From CAWUKT01 sp041565275 (GTDB taxonomy: Bacteria; Bacteroidota; Bacteroidia; J057; JADKCL01), in contig JBFGVE010000002.1 of the NCBI GenBank assembly GCA_041565275.1, forward strand, positions 1-64,000: DNA of 64,000 nucleotides. The letters are read 5' to 3'. A program made the position numbers and the translations under genes. Shown in pieces: positions 43,917 to 53,700 of this stretch (its first letter is position 1; each line of letters starts with the position of its first letter). Below the pieces are notes generated by a model. The model ran no database searches and was not told the DNA's origin. It saw only the letters and a program-made list of their open reading frames with translations.

Positions 43917-45050
43917 ATGATCAAAACGGGTCCATACGAGACAATTCAACAGTTTTGGCAAGGTTTGTTGCCCGCTGACAGGGCGGATCAGCCCTGCTTG
44001 TACACGCGCTATAGGGAGCGGTTTCGCCCTTGCTCTTACAAGGACTTGAATGCCCAGGCCCATTGTGCTGCGAGTTTTCTGATGAACAGGGGACTCCAGA
44101 AAGGTCAAACGGTGGGCTTCTTGTCCCCACCCTGCCTTTCAGCCATCATATTTGACCTGGCCCTACAATTCGTCGGAGCTGTTGGTATCCACTTGCCGGC
44201 GAGTCTCAGCACCGCAGAAATCGAAAGGCTCGCAGAAAAATATCAATTTCAATTCTTGTTTGTAGGTGACCACTCGACTTACTCTTACCACCGAGAATTC
44301 AGCAACCTGAAATCAGCCCTCAAGGGTTTTTTTCTTGAAACCGAGGATGCTGACGGGCTGTCCTCGGACAACCTTATGACCTTCGATGTTATGGTGCTGA
44401 GGGGCAAGAATATCTGGCGTGAACAAAAAGAATTCGTCAAGGAGATGAAGTCAGCAGTCAGATCAGGAGATGTTTACGCCATGTTTCCCAAGTCACCGGA
44501 AGAGCCTACCGAGATGGTTCCCATTCGGTACCAAAAAGTACTGCGGGACCTTTCCACAGCGCGTGAGAGCCTCGTTGCCGGTAATCGGGTCAATATTGTC
44601 GCAACCACATCGGACGACCGGTACCTACACCATATCTTCGGTACCTTTGCCCCGATCGCCAACCATCACCCCCTTTACCTGATCTCTCCCGATTCTCTCA
44701 ATGCAGTGATCACCGCTGATATTCGACCCGGCCAGTTGGTCGGTACACCTTCAGATGTCGAAAAGATGTACCAGTTACTCCCTGATCAGTTTCTGGGCAA
44801 AGCCGGAGAAACGGACTTAAGCAAAGCACAGAAATTGATTGACATCCAGGAAGAAGCAGCCCGGTCGGGGAAGAAGCCATCCTTCATGAAAAACATGAAG
44901 TACCGCTCCCACAACCAGCGCCTTTATAAGCAAGTCCGCAAAAAGCTAGGAGGACAGCTTACCCAGATTGTATGTGATTACCAGGAACCCGAACACAAGG
45001 TCAGCAGATTTATTCGTGAATGTGGAATTGAAATTCAGGTAATAGATTAG
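43917..45050 (+). CDS. Degenerate adenylate-forming (AMP-binding-like) protein
   Basis: Protein of 377 residues resembling the N-terminal two-thirds of long-chain acyl-CoA synthetases: YRERFRPCSYKDLNAQAHCAASFL and GVGFLSP-type segments near residues 30-80, ALQFVGAVGIHLPASLS near 90-105, and HHPLYLISPDSLNAVITADIRPGQLVGTP near 255-285. Where active enzymes carry the Ser/Thr/Gly-rich P-loop it reads YAMFPKSPEEPTEMVP, and the protein ends before the YGxTE and C-terminal lid regions. It is therefore unlikely to activate acids. It is followed six bases later by a DciA-like gene. Confidence 0.65.
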   Translation: MIKTGPYETIQQFWQGLLPADRADQPCLYTRYRERFRPCSYKDLNAQAHCAASFLMNRGLQKGQTVGFLSPPCLSAIIFDLALQFVGAVGIHLPASLSTAEIERLAEKYQFQFLFVGDHSTYSYHREFSNLKSALKGFFLETEDADGLSSDNLMTFDVMVLRGKNIWREQKEFVKEMKSAVRSGDVYAMFPKSPEEPTEMVPIRYQKVLRDLSTARESLVAGNRVNIVATTSDDRYLHHIFGTFAPIANHHPLYLISPDSLNAVITADIRPGQLVGTPSDVEKMYQLLPDQFLGKAGETDLSKAQKLIDIQEEAARSGKKPSFMKNMKYRSHNQRLYKQVRKKLGGQLTQIVCDYQEPEHKVSRFIRECGIEIQVID

Positions 45051-45055
45051 CATTC

Positions 45056-45346
45056 ATGAAAGACCCCAACCAAATGTCAATTGGTGAAGCCATTCAGGCC
45101 TATCTCAAAGAAAGAGGGTTGTCTTCAGATTTCGCGATACAGGAAATCCTCTCGGCCTGGCCCAGAATCATGGGGAAAGCCATTGCTGAGAATACCGAGA
45201 AGGCTTGGTTCAACAACGGGACGTTCTACATCAAGATGCGGACTCCGGTCTGGAAAAATGAACTTTCTATGGCTAGATCAACGATCAAAGAAATCCTTAA
45301 CCGCGAAGTGGGGGAAAACCTTATCAACGAAGTTCGGATTTTTTAA
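45056..45346 (+). CDS. DUF721 (DciA-like) protein
   Basis: Protein of 96 residues with the DUF721 pattern: an N-terminal helix (IGEAIQAYLKERGL), then ILSAWPRIMGKAIAENTEKAWFNNGTFYIKM and VWKNELSMARSTIKEILN. DciA is the ancestral loader of the replicative helicase in many bacteria; Bacteroidota carry such short versions, so a role at replication initiation is plausible but not shown here. It lies between the adenylate-forming homologue and pssA. Confidence 0.85.
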   Translation: MKDPNQMSIGEAIQAYLKERGLSSDFAIQEILSAWPRIMGKAIAENTEKAWFNNGTFYIKMRTPVWKNELSMARSTIKEILNREVGENLINEVRIF

Positions 45347-45358
45347 ATATCTCAAGGC

Positions 45359-46138
45359 ATGTCTTTCATATCACAGGTCCCTAATCTGATTACCCTTGGC
45401 AATCTTCTTTGCGGTGTGATAGCTATCATGGTTTGCTTGGTGCCCAGTCTGTCCTACGGAGTTGGATACCATCCCGCAGATGCTATTCTGTGGTTGGTCG
45501 GAATAGCTTTTTTCTTTGATTTTATCGATGGTGCTGTGGCACGTGCCCTCAAAGTAACTTCCCCTATGGGAACCCAACTCGACTCCCTCAGTGATATGGT
45601 CACCTTCGGAGTATTACCTGGCATCCTAACCTTTCTTATTTTCAATTCTATTTTCGATATCCCCATCAATGTTGATGGGGAACCGAACTCACCCTTCTTC
45701 AAGTGGCCGGAGGTGCTCGCCTTTACCTCACTGCTTCTCCCTCTCGCTTCAGCTTACCGACTTGCCAAATTCAACGTTGATACCCGTAAAGATGTGTTCT
45801 ATGGGGTCCCCACCCCAGTTACTGGCATCTTCTTTACTTGTCTCTTCTGGATTTCCCTCCGTGCTGAAGGCGGTTTTCTCGTCCAGTATATCTTCCACCC
45901 CTATGCGCTTTCTGGCACTATCATCTTACTGGCCTTGCTGATGGTTTCTGACTTTCCACTCCTTTCTTTCAAATTCAAGTCGTTTGCACTTCGGCCTAAT
46001 ATTAGTCGTTACCTTTTACTAGGAATTTCCCTAATATTGCTCATCGTATGGTCGATCAAAGCTGTGCCTGTCATCATGGTCACTTATTTCTTGCTTTCTA
46101 TCGTCGACCGGCAACTTATAAATAGAACATCTCGATGA
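45359..46138 (+). CDS. pssA: CDP-diacylglycerol-serine O-phosphatidyltransferase
   Basis: Protein of 259 residues with several membrane segments. It makes phosphatidylserine from CDP-diacylglycerol and serine, the precursor of phosphatidylethanolamine. The CDP-alcohol phosphotransferase signature is FIDGAVARALKVTSPMGTQLDSLSD, with the conserved Asp residues. The N-terminal FISQVPNLITLGNLLCG is also typical. It begins 12 bases after the DUF721 gene and overlaps purS by four bases. Confidence 0.93.
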   Translation: MSFISQVPNLITLGNLLCGVIAIMVCLVPSLSYGVGYHPADAILWLVGIAFFFDFIDGAVARALKVTSPMGTQLDSLSDMVTFGVLPGILTFLIFNSIFDIPINVDGEPNSPFFKWPEVLAFTSLLLPLASAYRLAKFNVDTRKDVFYGVPTPVTGIFFTCLFWISLRAEGGFLVQYIFHPYALSGTIILLALLMVSDFPLLSFKFKSFALRPNISRYLLLGISLILLIVWSIKAVPVIMVTYFLLSIVDRQLINRTSR

Positions 46139-46389
46139 AATTTCGTGCTCTGATCAACATCATGCCCCGTCCCGAACTTCTCGATCCTCAGGGTAAGGCG
46201 ACCATTCTTGGCCTCTACAACCTCGGCCTCAATCACGTAGAAGATCTTAGGATTGGCAAACGCATTCACCTTGACCTGGAGGCCTCTTCTGAGAAAGAAG
46301 CTTCAGTTAAGGTAGACGATGCCTGTAAAAAGTTGCTTGCCAATCTTATCATGGAAGACTATGATTTTGAGTTAAAGGAGCTGCCTTAA
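46135..46389 (+). CDS. purS: Phosphoribosylformylglycinamidine synthase subunit PurS
   Basis: Protein of 84 residues, the normal length. PurS bridges PurL and PurQ in the fourth step of purine synthesis. KFRALINIMPRPELLDPQGKATILGLYNLGL is the family signature. It overlaps pssA by four bases (ATGA). purL and purQ are not in the window. Confidence 0.93.
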   Translation: MKFRALINIMPRPELLDPQGKATILGLYNLGLNHVEDLRIGKRIHLDLEASSEKEASVKVDDACKKLLANLIMEDYDFELKELP

Positions 46390-46540
46390 GCCACATACTG
46401 GCCTTTCTTCAACCTGTTGCTCGATCGCCTCGAAGGGCAGGGCAGCTAAGGTTTCATCTCCCTATTTTCAAACTTTTCAAGCGGCAACACAACATTTAAT
46501 TACGTAGATTGTTCTTAACCGAGAATAGCAACAAGAAAAT

Positions 46541-46888
46541 ATGAATACTATGTCCGAGCCCATGGTTTCCATCTCGCCTAAAGCACATACACAACTGATG
46601 AAACTACGTCAGGAGGAGGGGTATGACCCCAGCCATGGAGTCCGCGTTGAAGTCAAGGGGGGTGGCTGTTCTGGATTGTCTTATGATCTGAACTTCGAAC
46701 AATCGGAACGCCCCGGAGATCACGTTTTTGAATACGAAGGCATGAAGGTGTATGTGGGCGCCAAAAGCCTCCTTTATTTGGTGGGAACCCAACTTGACTT
46801 CACTGATGGCTTGAACGGCAATGGCTTTGTGTTTAACAATCCGAATGCTTCCCGTACATGTGCATGCGGAGAGAGTTTTGCTGTGTAA
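46541..46888 (+). CDS. HesB/IscA-type iron-sulfur carrier
   Basis: Protein of 115 residues; ATG at 46541, with a second ATG three codons later. A-type carriers bind Fe-S clusters through three Cys: here GGGCSGLSY and the pair in RTCACGESF. VSISPKAHTQL and the G-rich KGGGCSG loop are family blocks. It lies alone, convergent with HMG-CoA lyase. Whether it is IscA, SufA or ErpA type cannot be settled from context. Confidence 0.92.
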   Translation: MNTMSEPMVSISPKAHTQLMKLRQEEGYDPSHGVRVEVKGGGCSGLSYDLNFEQSERPGDHVFEYEGMKVYVGAKSLLYLVGTQLDFTDGLNGNGFVFNNPNASRTCACGESFAV

Positions 46889-46940
46889 AGATTGAGTGAG
46901 GGAAGTGGGAATCTTAAAAGTGTCGCACCCACTTCCATAA

Positions 46941-47789
46941 TCAGGTAAACACCTGAGCGGCCATAAACACGGCTTTGTTTACAGCTGCTGGATTCAGGCC
47001 CATCTCCACGCCTTTTTCTGTGAAATACTCAATTAGGCTTTCTGTGGCAATGTTCCCTACCAAGTCGTCTTCCGCAAATGGACAACCGCCAAAACCCATG
47101 ATTGCTCCATCAAACCGACGACAACCACCCTGCCAAGCCGCCTCAAGTTTTTCTTTCCTATCCTTGGGAGCTGCATGGAAATGTGCTCCGAATTCAACTT
47201 CCGGAAATCGGGGGATCAATTCTGAGAAAATTTGATTGATCGCTAAAGCATCAGCCGTTCCAATGGTGTCTGCTAAGGAAATAATCTTTATCCCTATCGC
47301 TGTCATTTTCTCGACCCAATTCCCCGCTAGGACTGGGGACCAGGGATCATTGTAGGGATTTCCAAACCCCATTGATATGTAGATTACCAGTTCTTTGCCA
47401 TGGGTCTGGCACAATGCCTGTACCTCACGAACAACTTCCACAGACTGGATAATCGTTTTGCGGGTATTGCGAAGTTGGAATGTCTCTGAGATGGAAAATG
47501 GATATCCCAGGTACCGGATTTGAGGGTGTTTACAGGCACTGATGGCACCGCGTACATTGGCAACAATAGCGAGCAACTTGGTCTGTGTATTCAGTAAGTC
47601 TAATTCTGCCAGCACTTCAGCAGTATCTGCCAGTTGGGGAATGGCTTTGGGTGAGACAAAAGACCCAAAATCGAGAGTGTCAAATCCAACCTTGAGCAAT
47701 TGGTTGAGATAGTCAATCTTGATTGCGGTGGGGATGGGACGTTTCCATCCCTGCATAGCGTCACGGGGGCATTCGATGAGTTTCACCAT
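46941..47789 (-). CDS. Hydroxymethylglutaryl-CoA lyase
   Basis: Protein of 282 residues with a TIM-barrel fold. It splits HMG-CoA into acetoacetate and acetyl-CoA, the last step of leucine breakdown. VKLIECPRDAMQG gives the metal/substrate residues (Arg-Asp), DFGSFVSPKAIPQLAD is the second block, SLADTIGTAD follows and FGGCPFA holds the catalytic Cys. I start at the ATG at 47789; an upstream start at 47819 adds ten non-conserved residues. Divergent from the dioxygenase gene. Confidence 0.92.
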   Translation of the reverse strand: MVKLIECPRDAMQGWKRPIPTAIKIDYLNQLLKVGFDTLDFGSFVSPKAIPQLADTAEVLAELDLLNTQTKLLAIVANVRGAISACKHPQIRYLGYPFSISETFQLRNTRKTIIQSVEVVREVQALCQTHGKELVIYISMGFGNPYNDPWSPVLAGNWVEKMTAIGIKIISLADTIGTADALAINQIFSELIPRFPEVEFGAHFHAAPKDRKEKLEAAWQGGCRRFDGAIMGFGGCPFAEDDLVGNIATESLIEYFTEKGVEMGLNPAAVNKAVFMAAQVFT

Positions 47790-47843
47790 ATAATTATAAA
47801 TTTCCTTAACTTCAGGCAAACATCACAATAAAATAGACTTCGA

Positions 47844-48374
47844 ATGGGGAAATTCAACACCATCAACTTAAAGAGTTGGATCGAAGAGAACCGACATCTG
47901 CTTAAGCCACCTGTGGGGAATAAACAAATCTGGAGACAAGTTGAGGATTTCATCGTAATGGTGGTAGGTGGTCCGAATGTGCGCACAGATTATCATTACA
48001 ACGAAAGTGAAGAGTTTTTTTATCAACTGGAAGGCAATATGGTCTTGCGGGTGATCGATGAAGGCAAGCCTGTTGACATCCCTATTTCGGCTGGAGAGAT
48101 TTTCCTGCTGCCTGCCAAGGTTCCTCACTCTCCACAGCGTGAAGCAAATTCGGTCGGTCTTGTTATTGAAAAAGTCCGCGAAGGAGGAATGACGGACGGT
48201 CTCCAGTGGTATTGTGCTAATTGTGACAACCGTATCTTTGAAGAGTATTTTTTCATGAAGGACATCGTATCTCAGATGCAACCGGTCTTCGAAAAGTTTT
48301 ATCGTTCCGAAGAAAACCGAACCTGTAATAAGTGCGGTACTTTGCATCCAGCACCTGAGAAATTCCGCAGCTAG
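47844..48374 (+). CDS. 3-hydroxyanthranilate 3,4-dioxygenase
   Basis: Protein of 176 residues with a cupin fold. It opens the ring of 3-hydroxyanthranilate in the kynurenine pathway to quinolinate. The iron ligands H51, E57 and H95 fall in HYNESEEFFY and KVPHSPQRE, the same numbering as the characterised bacterial enzyme. The C-terminal rubredoxin-like metal site of the bacterial form is present (WYCANCD and NKCGTLHP). No other kynurenine-pathway gene is adjacent. Confidence 0.95.
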   Translation: MGKFNTINLKSWIEENRHLLKPPVGNKQIWRQVEDFIVMVVGGPNVRTDYHYNESEEFFYQLEGNMVLRVIDEGKPVDIPISAGEIFLLPAKVPHSPQREANSVGLVIEKVREGGMTDGLQWYCANCDNRIFEEYFFMKDIVSQMQPVFEKFYRSEENRTCNKCGTLHPAPEKFRS

Positions 48375-48692
48375 GATGGGATCTCTTGTACAGGGCATAT
48401 TGGATGCCTCTTCCAGACTTTTTATTCGCTTTCTTAGATTGACCTCTTAATATTTCGACAGTAGCTATCAACGGCAAAAGCTCCTTGTTCTCTACCCTTA
48501 CCATCAGTCTTTCGGGTCGGCAAATCTTTTTGTTGGTTTGGGCTTAACCCTTGTGATTCAGAAAGGCGTAGGTTAAACTACATGTGGAGAAAGGTAAAAA
48601 TGGCCAGTGCTACTCCAACTTGAATCATCCGGGGTTATAGTTCCAATTCATTTTGAAGTAATTTTGTTCGATTGCTTGCTAATGATGTCTTT
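48375..48692. other. Intergenic region before the ccm operon
   Basis: A stretch of 318 bases between the dioxygenase and ccmB. Near its end, TAATTTTG (48659-48666) is a possible -7 box; the remainder shows no RNA gene or clear coding sequence. A minus-strand frame (48253-48504) runs through it into the dioxygenase but was not accepted. Confidence 0.5.
48659..48666 (+). promoter_or_regulatory. Possible -7 promoter box of the ccm operon
   Basis: TAATTTTG matches TAnnTTTG and lies 26 bases before the ATG of ccmB. No -33 TTG was found at the normal spacing, so support is partial. Confidence 0.35.
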
Positions 48693-49358
48693 ATGAAAGC
48701 TAGTTCGGAGATCGTTGCACTACTGAAAAAGGAGCTGCTCTTAGAATGGAAACAAAAATATGCTCTATACGGTCTACTGATGTATTCTCTAAGCATGGTG
48801 TTTGTAATTTCGATCGGTCTGCAAAATACTCTTCCTCCTCAGGCATGGAACGTAGTTTATTGGTTAATTCTTCTATTTGTTTCTGTGAATTCGATCGCCA
48901 AAAGCTTTATGAGTGAGTCCGAAGGACAACTGTTGTACATTTACAACCTAGCCAGTGCGCAAAGTATCATTTTGGCTAAGCTGATCTATAACTGCCTGCT
49001 GATGTCCCTCATTGCGGTGATCACGCTTTTGTTCTTCGTCTTTTTTGCTTTCAACGGCAATTTTGGGGACCTCTCCCAGTACTTGGTGGTTGTAATCGCA
49101 GGGAGTTGGACCTTCGCAGCCAACATGAGCATGGTTTCAGCCATTGCAGCCAAAGCAAAGCAACGCACAACTTTGTTGGCAGTTTTGAGTTTTCCCCTTG
49201 TCATTCCTCAAATGTTGGTCTGTATTTCGGCTTCGGGAAAAGCAATTGCAGGCGATCCTTGGGCAAACTCTTTCGGTGAGATTGCTTTTTGCATTAGCTT
49301 TATTGTGATAATTGCCTCGGTATCTGTTATTTTGTTTCCCTTCCTTTGGAGGGATTAA
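48693..49358 (+). CDS. ccmB: CcmB, cytochrome c maturation ABC-type membrane subunit
   Basis: Protein of 221 residues with six membrane segments. CcmB works with the ATPase CcmA to release holo-CcmE during haem delivery to c-type cytochromes. The N-terminal ALLKKELLLEWKQKYALYG and the later NSIAKSFMSESEGQLLYIY segments match the family. I start at the ATG at 48693; TTG at 48672 is in frame but less likely. ccmA is not adjacent. It is the first gene of a five-gene ccm operon. Confidence 0.9.
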   Translation: MKASSEIVALLKKELLLEWKQKYALYGLLMYSLSMVFVISIGLQNTLPPQAWNVVYWLILLFVSVNSIAKSFMSESEGQLLYIYNLASAQSIILAKLIYNCLLMSLIAVITLLFFVFFAFNGNFGDLSQYLVVVIAGSWTFAANMSMVSAIAAKAKQRTTLLAVLSFPLVIPQMLVCISASGKAIAGDPWANSFGEIAFCISFIVIIASVSVILFPFLWRD

Positions 49359-49367
49359 AGTCTGGAT

Positions 49368-50081
49368 ATGAAGAGAAAAGACATCCTCCGCATCGTATGC
49401 ATGGTTTTGGCCTTTGGTCTGGTTATTTACACGATCGTATCAGGTTTGTCTTCAACCTTGCCCTACCAAGGCCCAACCAATGGTCAAACTTCGAGGAATT
49501 TCTTTTTTCACGTTCCGATGTGGTTTGCGATGATGGTAATGGGATATACTTCCGTAGTGTACAGTATTAAGTATCTTCGAAAAATGGATCCCCGGCATGA
49601 TGTATTGGCCGCAGAGGCTGCAAGGCTAACAGTTCTGTTCGGTGTTTTGGGGTTACTCACAGGCATAGTTTGGTCAAGGGTCACCTGGGGCCAGGCACTT
49701 GACAGCACAGACCCGGGTGCGTGGTGGCCTTGGGAACCAAAGCAGACCATGGCCTTGATATGTGTCCTGATCTATCTGGGTTTCTTTTTGATCCGCTCTT
49801 CTTTTTCGGACCCTGTCCAGAGAGCCAAAATATCTTCTGTTTTCAATATCTTCGCTGCAGCATCCATCTATCCACTGCTCTATGTTATTCCGAAAGTCCT
49901 TCCGGGTCTTCATCCCAATACCGGTGGTGATGGATCGGCTCTTGGTACTATGAGCCCTGGATATTATTACATTTTCTGGCCTGCTGTTCTTGGATTCATT
50001 TTGACTGCAGCATGGTTGCTGGATCTGAGAGGTCGCATCGCTGTCATCAATTACGAACTCAATTCCATCGATGATGAATAG
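49368..50081 (+). CDS. ccmC: CcmC-like haem-handling protein
   Basis: Protein of 237 residues with six membrane segments. CcmC loads haem onto CcmE. The Trp-rich haem motif reads WGQALDSTDPGAWWPWEPKQT, with the WxWxP core of the CcmC/CcmF/CcsA family. NFFFHVPMWFAMM carries an axial-ligand candidate His early and GLHPNTGG another late. It starts nine bases after ccmB, and its end overlaps the CcmD-like gene by 11 bases. Confidence 0.9.
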   Translation: MKRKDILRIVCMVLAFGLVIYTIVSGLSSTLPYQGPTNGQTSRNFFFHVPMWFAMMVMGYTSVVYSIKYLRKMDPRHDVLAAEAARLTVLFGVLGLLTGIVWSRVTWGQALDSTDPGAWWPWEPKQTMALICVLIYLGFFLIRSSFSDPVQRAKISSVFNIFAAASIYPLLYVIPKVLPGLHPNTGGDGSALGTMSPGYYYIFWPAVLGFILTAAWLLDLRGRIAVINYELNSIDDE

Positions 50082-50325
50082 ATTTCTGAACATCCTCAAC
50101 GGATTTATGGCGCCTGATCCCAATAGCTTCCTTTTCAAAGATGAAAAGATCAATACCGTGATCGTCGTCCTGGTAATCGTTTGGACTATTATCGCAGGAT
50201 ATATGTTCTTTACCGGGCAGAAGATCAGCAGGATTGAAAGGGAAGTTGCTGACCTAAAAGAGAAGTATTCAGTCAGGGAAGAGGAAAAAGAAAATAGAAT
50301 TGAAATTCAGGATAACCGCTCATGA
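50071..50325 (+). CDS. CcmD-like small membrane protein
   Basis: Protein of 84 residues with one membrane segment (~30-48) followed by a charged helix (KISRIEREVADLKEKY), the pattern of Bacteroidota CcmD-like proteins, which help to release holo-CcmE. The sequence itself is poorly conserved; assignment rests on topology and on its place between ccmC and ccmE. Confidence 0.7.
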   Translation: MMNRFLNILNGFMAPDPNSFLFKDEKINTVIVVLVIVWTIIAGYMFFTGQKISRIEREVADLKEKYSVREEEKENRIEIQDNRS

Positions 50326-50732
50326 AAACTGTGAACATAGCCAAGTTGATCGGCATCGCTCTTATAGCAATGCTGGGTTTGGTATTTTTATCATTCAGTG
50401 GTGTGCTCGGCAGTGCCAGCAAATATACTACCTTTACTGAAGCGAAGAAGTCAGGCGGATCTGTACATGTAGTCGGGCAATGGGTCCGTCGGAACCAAGC
50501 CCACTATGACATTGACAACGACATTTTTTCATTCTACATGCAAGACACCTCCAATGTGGTATCAATGGTTCAGTACCATGATCCTCAACCTATCAATTTT
50601 GAGACAGCCGACAAGATTGTGATCGAAGGGAAGTATTTAGGAGAGGTGTTTGATGCAGAGCGTATTTTGATGAAATGCCCTTCCAAATACAATAAGGATG
50701 AATTCACAATTGAAGAGGCTAAATCCAGTTGA
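50322..50732 (+). CDS. ccmE: CcmE haem chaperone with a CxxxY motif
   Basis: Protein of 136 residues with one N-terminal membrane anchor (~8-28) and an OB-fold periplasmic domain (VHVVGQWVRR, KIVIEGKYLGEVFDAERILMKCPSKY). In the standard system haem is attached to the His of HxxxY; here that position is C119 in CPSKY, giving CxxxY with Y123. The same change defines a variant system I reported in Desulfovibrio and archaea, in which CcmH is missing. Overlaps the CcmD-like gene by four bases; ccmF follows. Confidence 0.93.
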   Translation: MKTVNIAKLIGIALIAMLGLVFLSFSGVLGSASKYTTFTEAKKSGGSVHVVGQWVRRNQAHYDIDNDIFSFYMQDTSNVVSMVQYHDPQPINFETADKIVIEGKYLGEVFDAERILMKCPSKYNKDEFTIEEAKSS

Positions 50733-50776
50733 AAAGGTCAAACCTCTTTGGGATTTGAAACGCAGTAATTACACTT

Positions 50777-53700
50777 ATGACAGGCGGATTTCTTGGAGAA
50801 TTATTTGCAGCGTTGTCCTTTGGCAGTGCATTGGTTTCAGCTCTGTCTTTGCTGATTGGGAGTGAGCGAAAAGGGCCTGAAACGCCAGGATGGCGGAAAA
50901 TAGGCTATACTTCTTTCGCCATTCATGCCTTTTCAGTGGTGGGGATTATTGGGACGATGTTCTACTTGATAGCTTCCCACCAGTTCCAGTACCATTATGT
51001 TTGGAGTCATTCTTCAAGCGAGCTTCCAGTCTATTACATGATCTCGTGTTTCTGGGAAGGACAGGAGGGGAGTTTCCTTTTATGGACCTTCTGGAATGCT
51101 GTCTTGGGGGGAATCTTATTGCTTTTTGGCAATAAGGCTTGGCGGGACACCGTCGTTGGGGTTATTGCTTCGGTTAATCTAGTACTAGCCTCAATGATCC
51201 TAGGCGTCTATGTTCCTGACTTAGGAACGTTGGTATTGATCCTACTGGTTATTCTCAGCCCGGCAGTTTACCTGATCTACCGTTTTTTACAGAAGAAAGA
51301 CGATCTGCTTTCCAAAGGAGTGATTCATATCGCTGGTGGAGTAGTCGCAGTCATTTCTGCCACGCTGATCTTAACCGATAACTCAGGTGTATTTTCATTC
51401 TCAAAGCTTGAAAGCATGTTCAGCAGTGGAGGTTCGCCTTATTTGCTGGCTTTCTTGTTCATCCTGGGATTCACGATTTTAGTGGTCACTCAAATTGTCA
51501 AGGCGGTCTCCGCAAGCGAAAAGAAAGAACTGGATACGAGGGAAATATTCTCCGCCATCGCCCTCATTTTCGTTGGTATCCTGGCCCTTACAACGGAAAT
51601 CGGGACCGCCAAGATCGGCTCTTCTCCCTTCCTTCTTTTAAAGGATGCATTTCCCGACGCCCCTATCTTTAGGGCCAATCCTGACTTTATCCCGGTCAAC
51701 GGAAACGGACTCAACCCATTGCTCCAGAACTATTGGATGGTGATCCACCCTCCGACTCTCTTCCTTGGCTTTGCTTCCACGGTAGTACCCTTTGCATTTG
51801 TGATGGGGGGATTGATAACGGGGCGCTATGTAGAATGGATCCGTCCTTCCGTTCCCTGGCTGATCTTTTCTGTAATGATCTTGGGAATTGGGATCATCAT
51901 GGGTGGGTATTGGGCGTATGAAACCCTCAATTTCGGAGGCTATTGGAACTGGGACCCGGTTGAAAACTCAAGCTTAGTACCCTGGATCGCAGGTATTGCT
52001 GCTTTACATGCCTTGGTTGCTTACAGGAAGAGCAAAGCATTTCTCAAATTGACCATGGTCTTGGTATCTGTCACCTTTCTTCTGGTCTTATACAGTACTT
52101 TCCTGACGAGAAGTGGTATCCTTGGTGAAACCTCAGTCCACACCTTTACCGACCTTGGGCTGAGTGGACAGCTTATCTTGTTGATGGCGATCTACTTCAT
52201 TTGGATGTTGTCTGTCTTTGTCAGCCGCTGGAATGTAATCCCGTCTGGGACAAGGGTGATCAGGTACCGTTCCGCCGAATTTGTTCTTTTTCTTGCAGTT
52301 GCTGTATTGTGCTCAGTGGGTATCATCATTACAATCGCCACTTCGATCCCGGTATTCAACAGTGTGTTAGGTACCAATTTTGCTCCTGTCAAGGATGTAT
52401 CTTTCTTTTACTTTCGATGGATTGTTTGGTTTACTATTGCCTTGGCCATCCTGTCTGGTGTAGGTCAGTTTATGTACTGGCGACGGATCGGTAAAAAGAA
52501 ACTAAGCTCGGCCCTCTTGCGCCCTTACCTGTTGGCCCTCGGTTTAGCCTCCGGAATGATCGCCTCAATTATCTTCTTTACCAATTGGGACTTCATCTAC
52601 GAACCACGCTACCGGGAATGGGCTGAATTGGCCGAGTTGTCCGAAAATGGGATCATCAAGGCATTTCGCTATGTCCGCCTCTCTTTCTTCATCTTTACTG
52701 ATGAAATCCTTCTCTTTAGCGCCTTGTTCATGGTTCTTGCGAACCTCGATGTTATGATCAACCTGTTGAGCAAAAAGCGAAAGACGCGTATAGTCACAGG
52801 TGGATCAATTGCCCATATTGGTTTTGCTTTGATGCTGATCGGTTTTTTATTCTCTTCTGGCTATGATCAGGTAATCTCCAAGAATGTAAATCCCCAGGAA
52901 CTTACAGCTCTTCCACAAGATGCCCGGATCGACAATGTGCTATTGGAAAAGAACCGCCCTCGGGATATTCTCGGGTATCAGGTGACTTATACCGGTAAAA
53001 AGGAAGCCCACCCACCGTTGGAAGATGTACAAGTACTCTGGCAAACTGAGGACGAATTCAAAGTTAGTTTCTTGGATGTAACCGGTGATAAATATGCTAT
53101 ACAGCTCCCAAAATTGGTTTTTCTGAATGCTGTAGGAAAGATTAACATGGATTTTGTGAAGGAGTTCCTGGATGACAAGATCGATTTCCTCCGCCCTAAA
53201 CATATCAATGACCGCACGTTGTACGGAGTAAAATTCACACCCCGGTTAAATAACAAAGACGGAACCGTAGAATACAGGGAAGACAATTCTTTTGTTCTCT
53301 ATCCGGAGGCTGAGGTCAACTCGGAAATGGGCCTGATCGCCCACCCTTCCCGCAAGATCAAGGCAACTTCCGATATCTATGTGCACGTCTCCACCATTCC
53401 AAAAGTCGAAGAAGAGGAAGCAAAGTTTGAGTTTTACCGCGTTACTGCTCAGATCGGAGATACTATGCAGACCGCACGGGCGGGAATTTACTTTGCCGGA
53501 ATTACCCCGCAAGAAACATCCGGAACTCCTTTTTCACTGATTGTACAGGTTGACCTCCAGATAGTCACAGATAAGGGTACCCATTTGGTTGCCAATCCTC
53601 TTTACCGGATTGACCTACAGAATCAAATATCTATAAAGGACTTTTACATAGAAGAGATTGCCACTTCAGTGGCTATGGTTTCCATTGATCCTGAAACGGG

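Noticed and set aside
47868..48398. Minus-strand open frame of 176 codons over the 3-hydroxyanthranilate dioxygenase
   Set aside because: The sense strand carries all iron ligands of the dioxygenase, so the antisense frame is chance.
48253..48504. Minus-strand open frame of 83 codons between the dioxygenase and the ccm operon
   Set aside because: Half of it is antisense to the dioxygenase and the rest is not convincingly protein-like.
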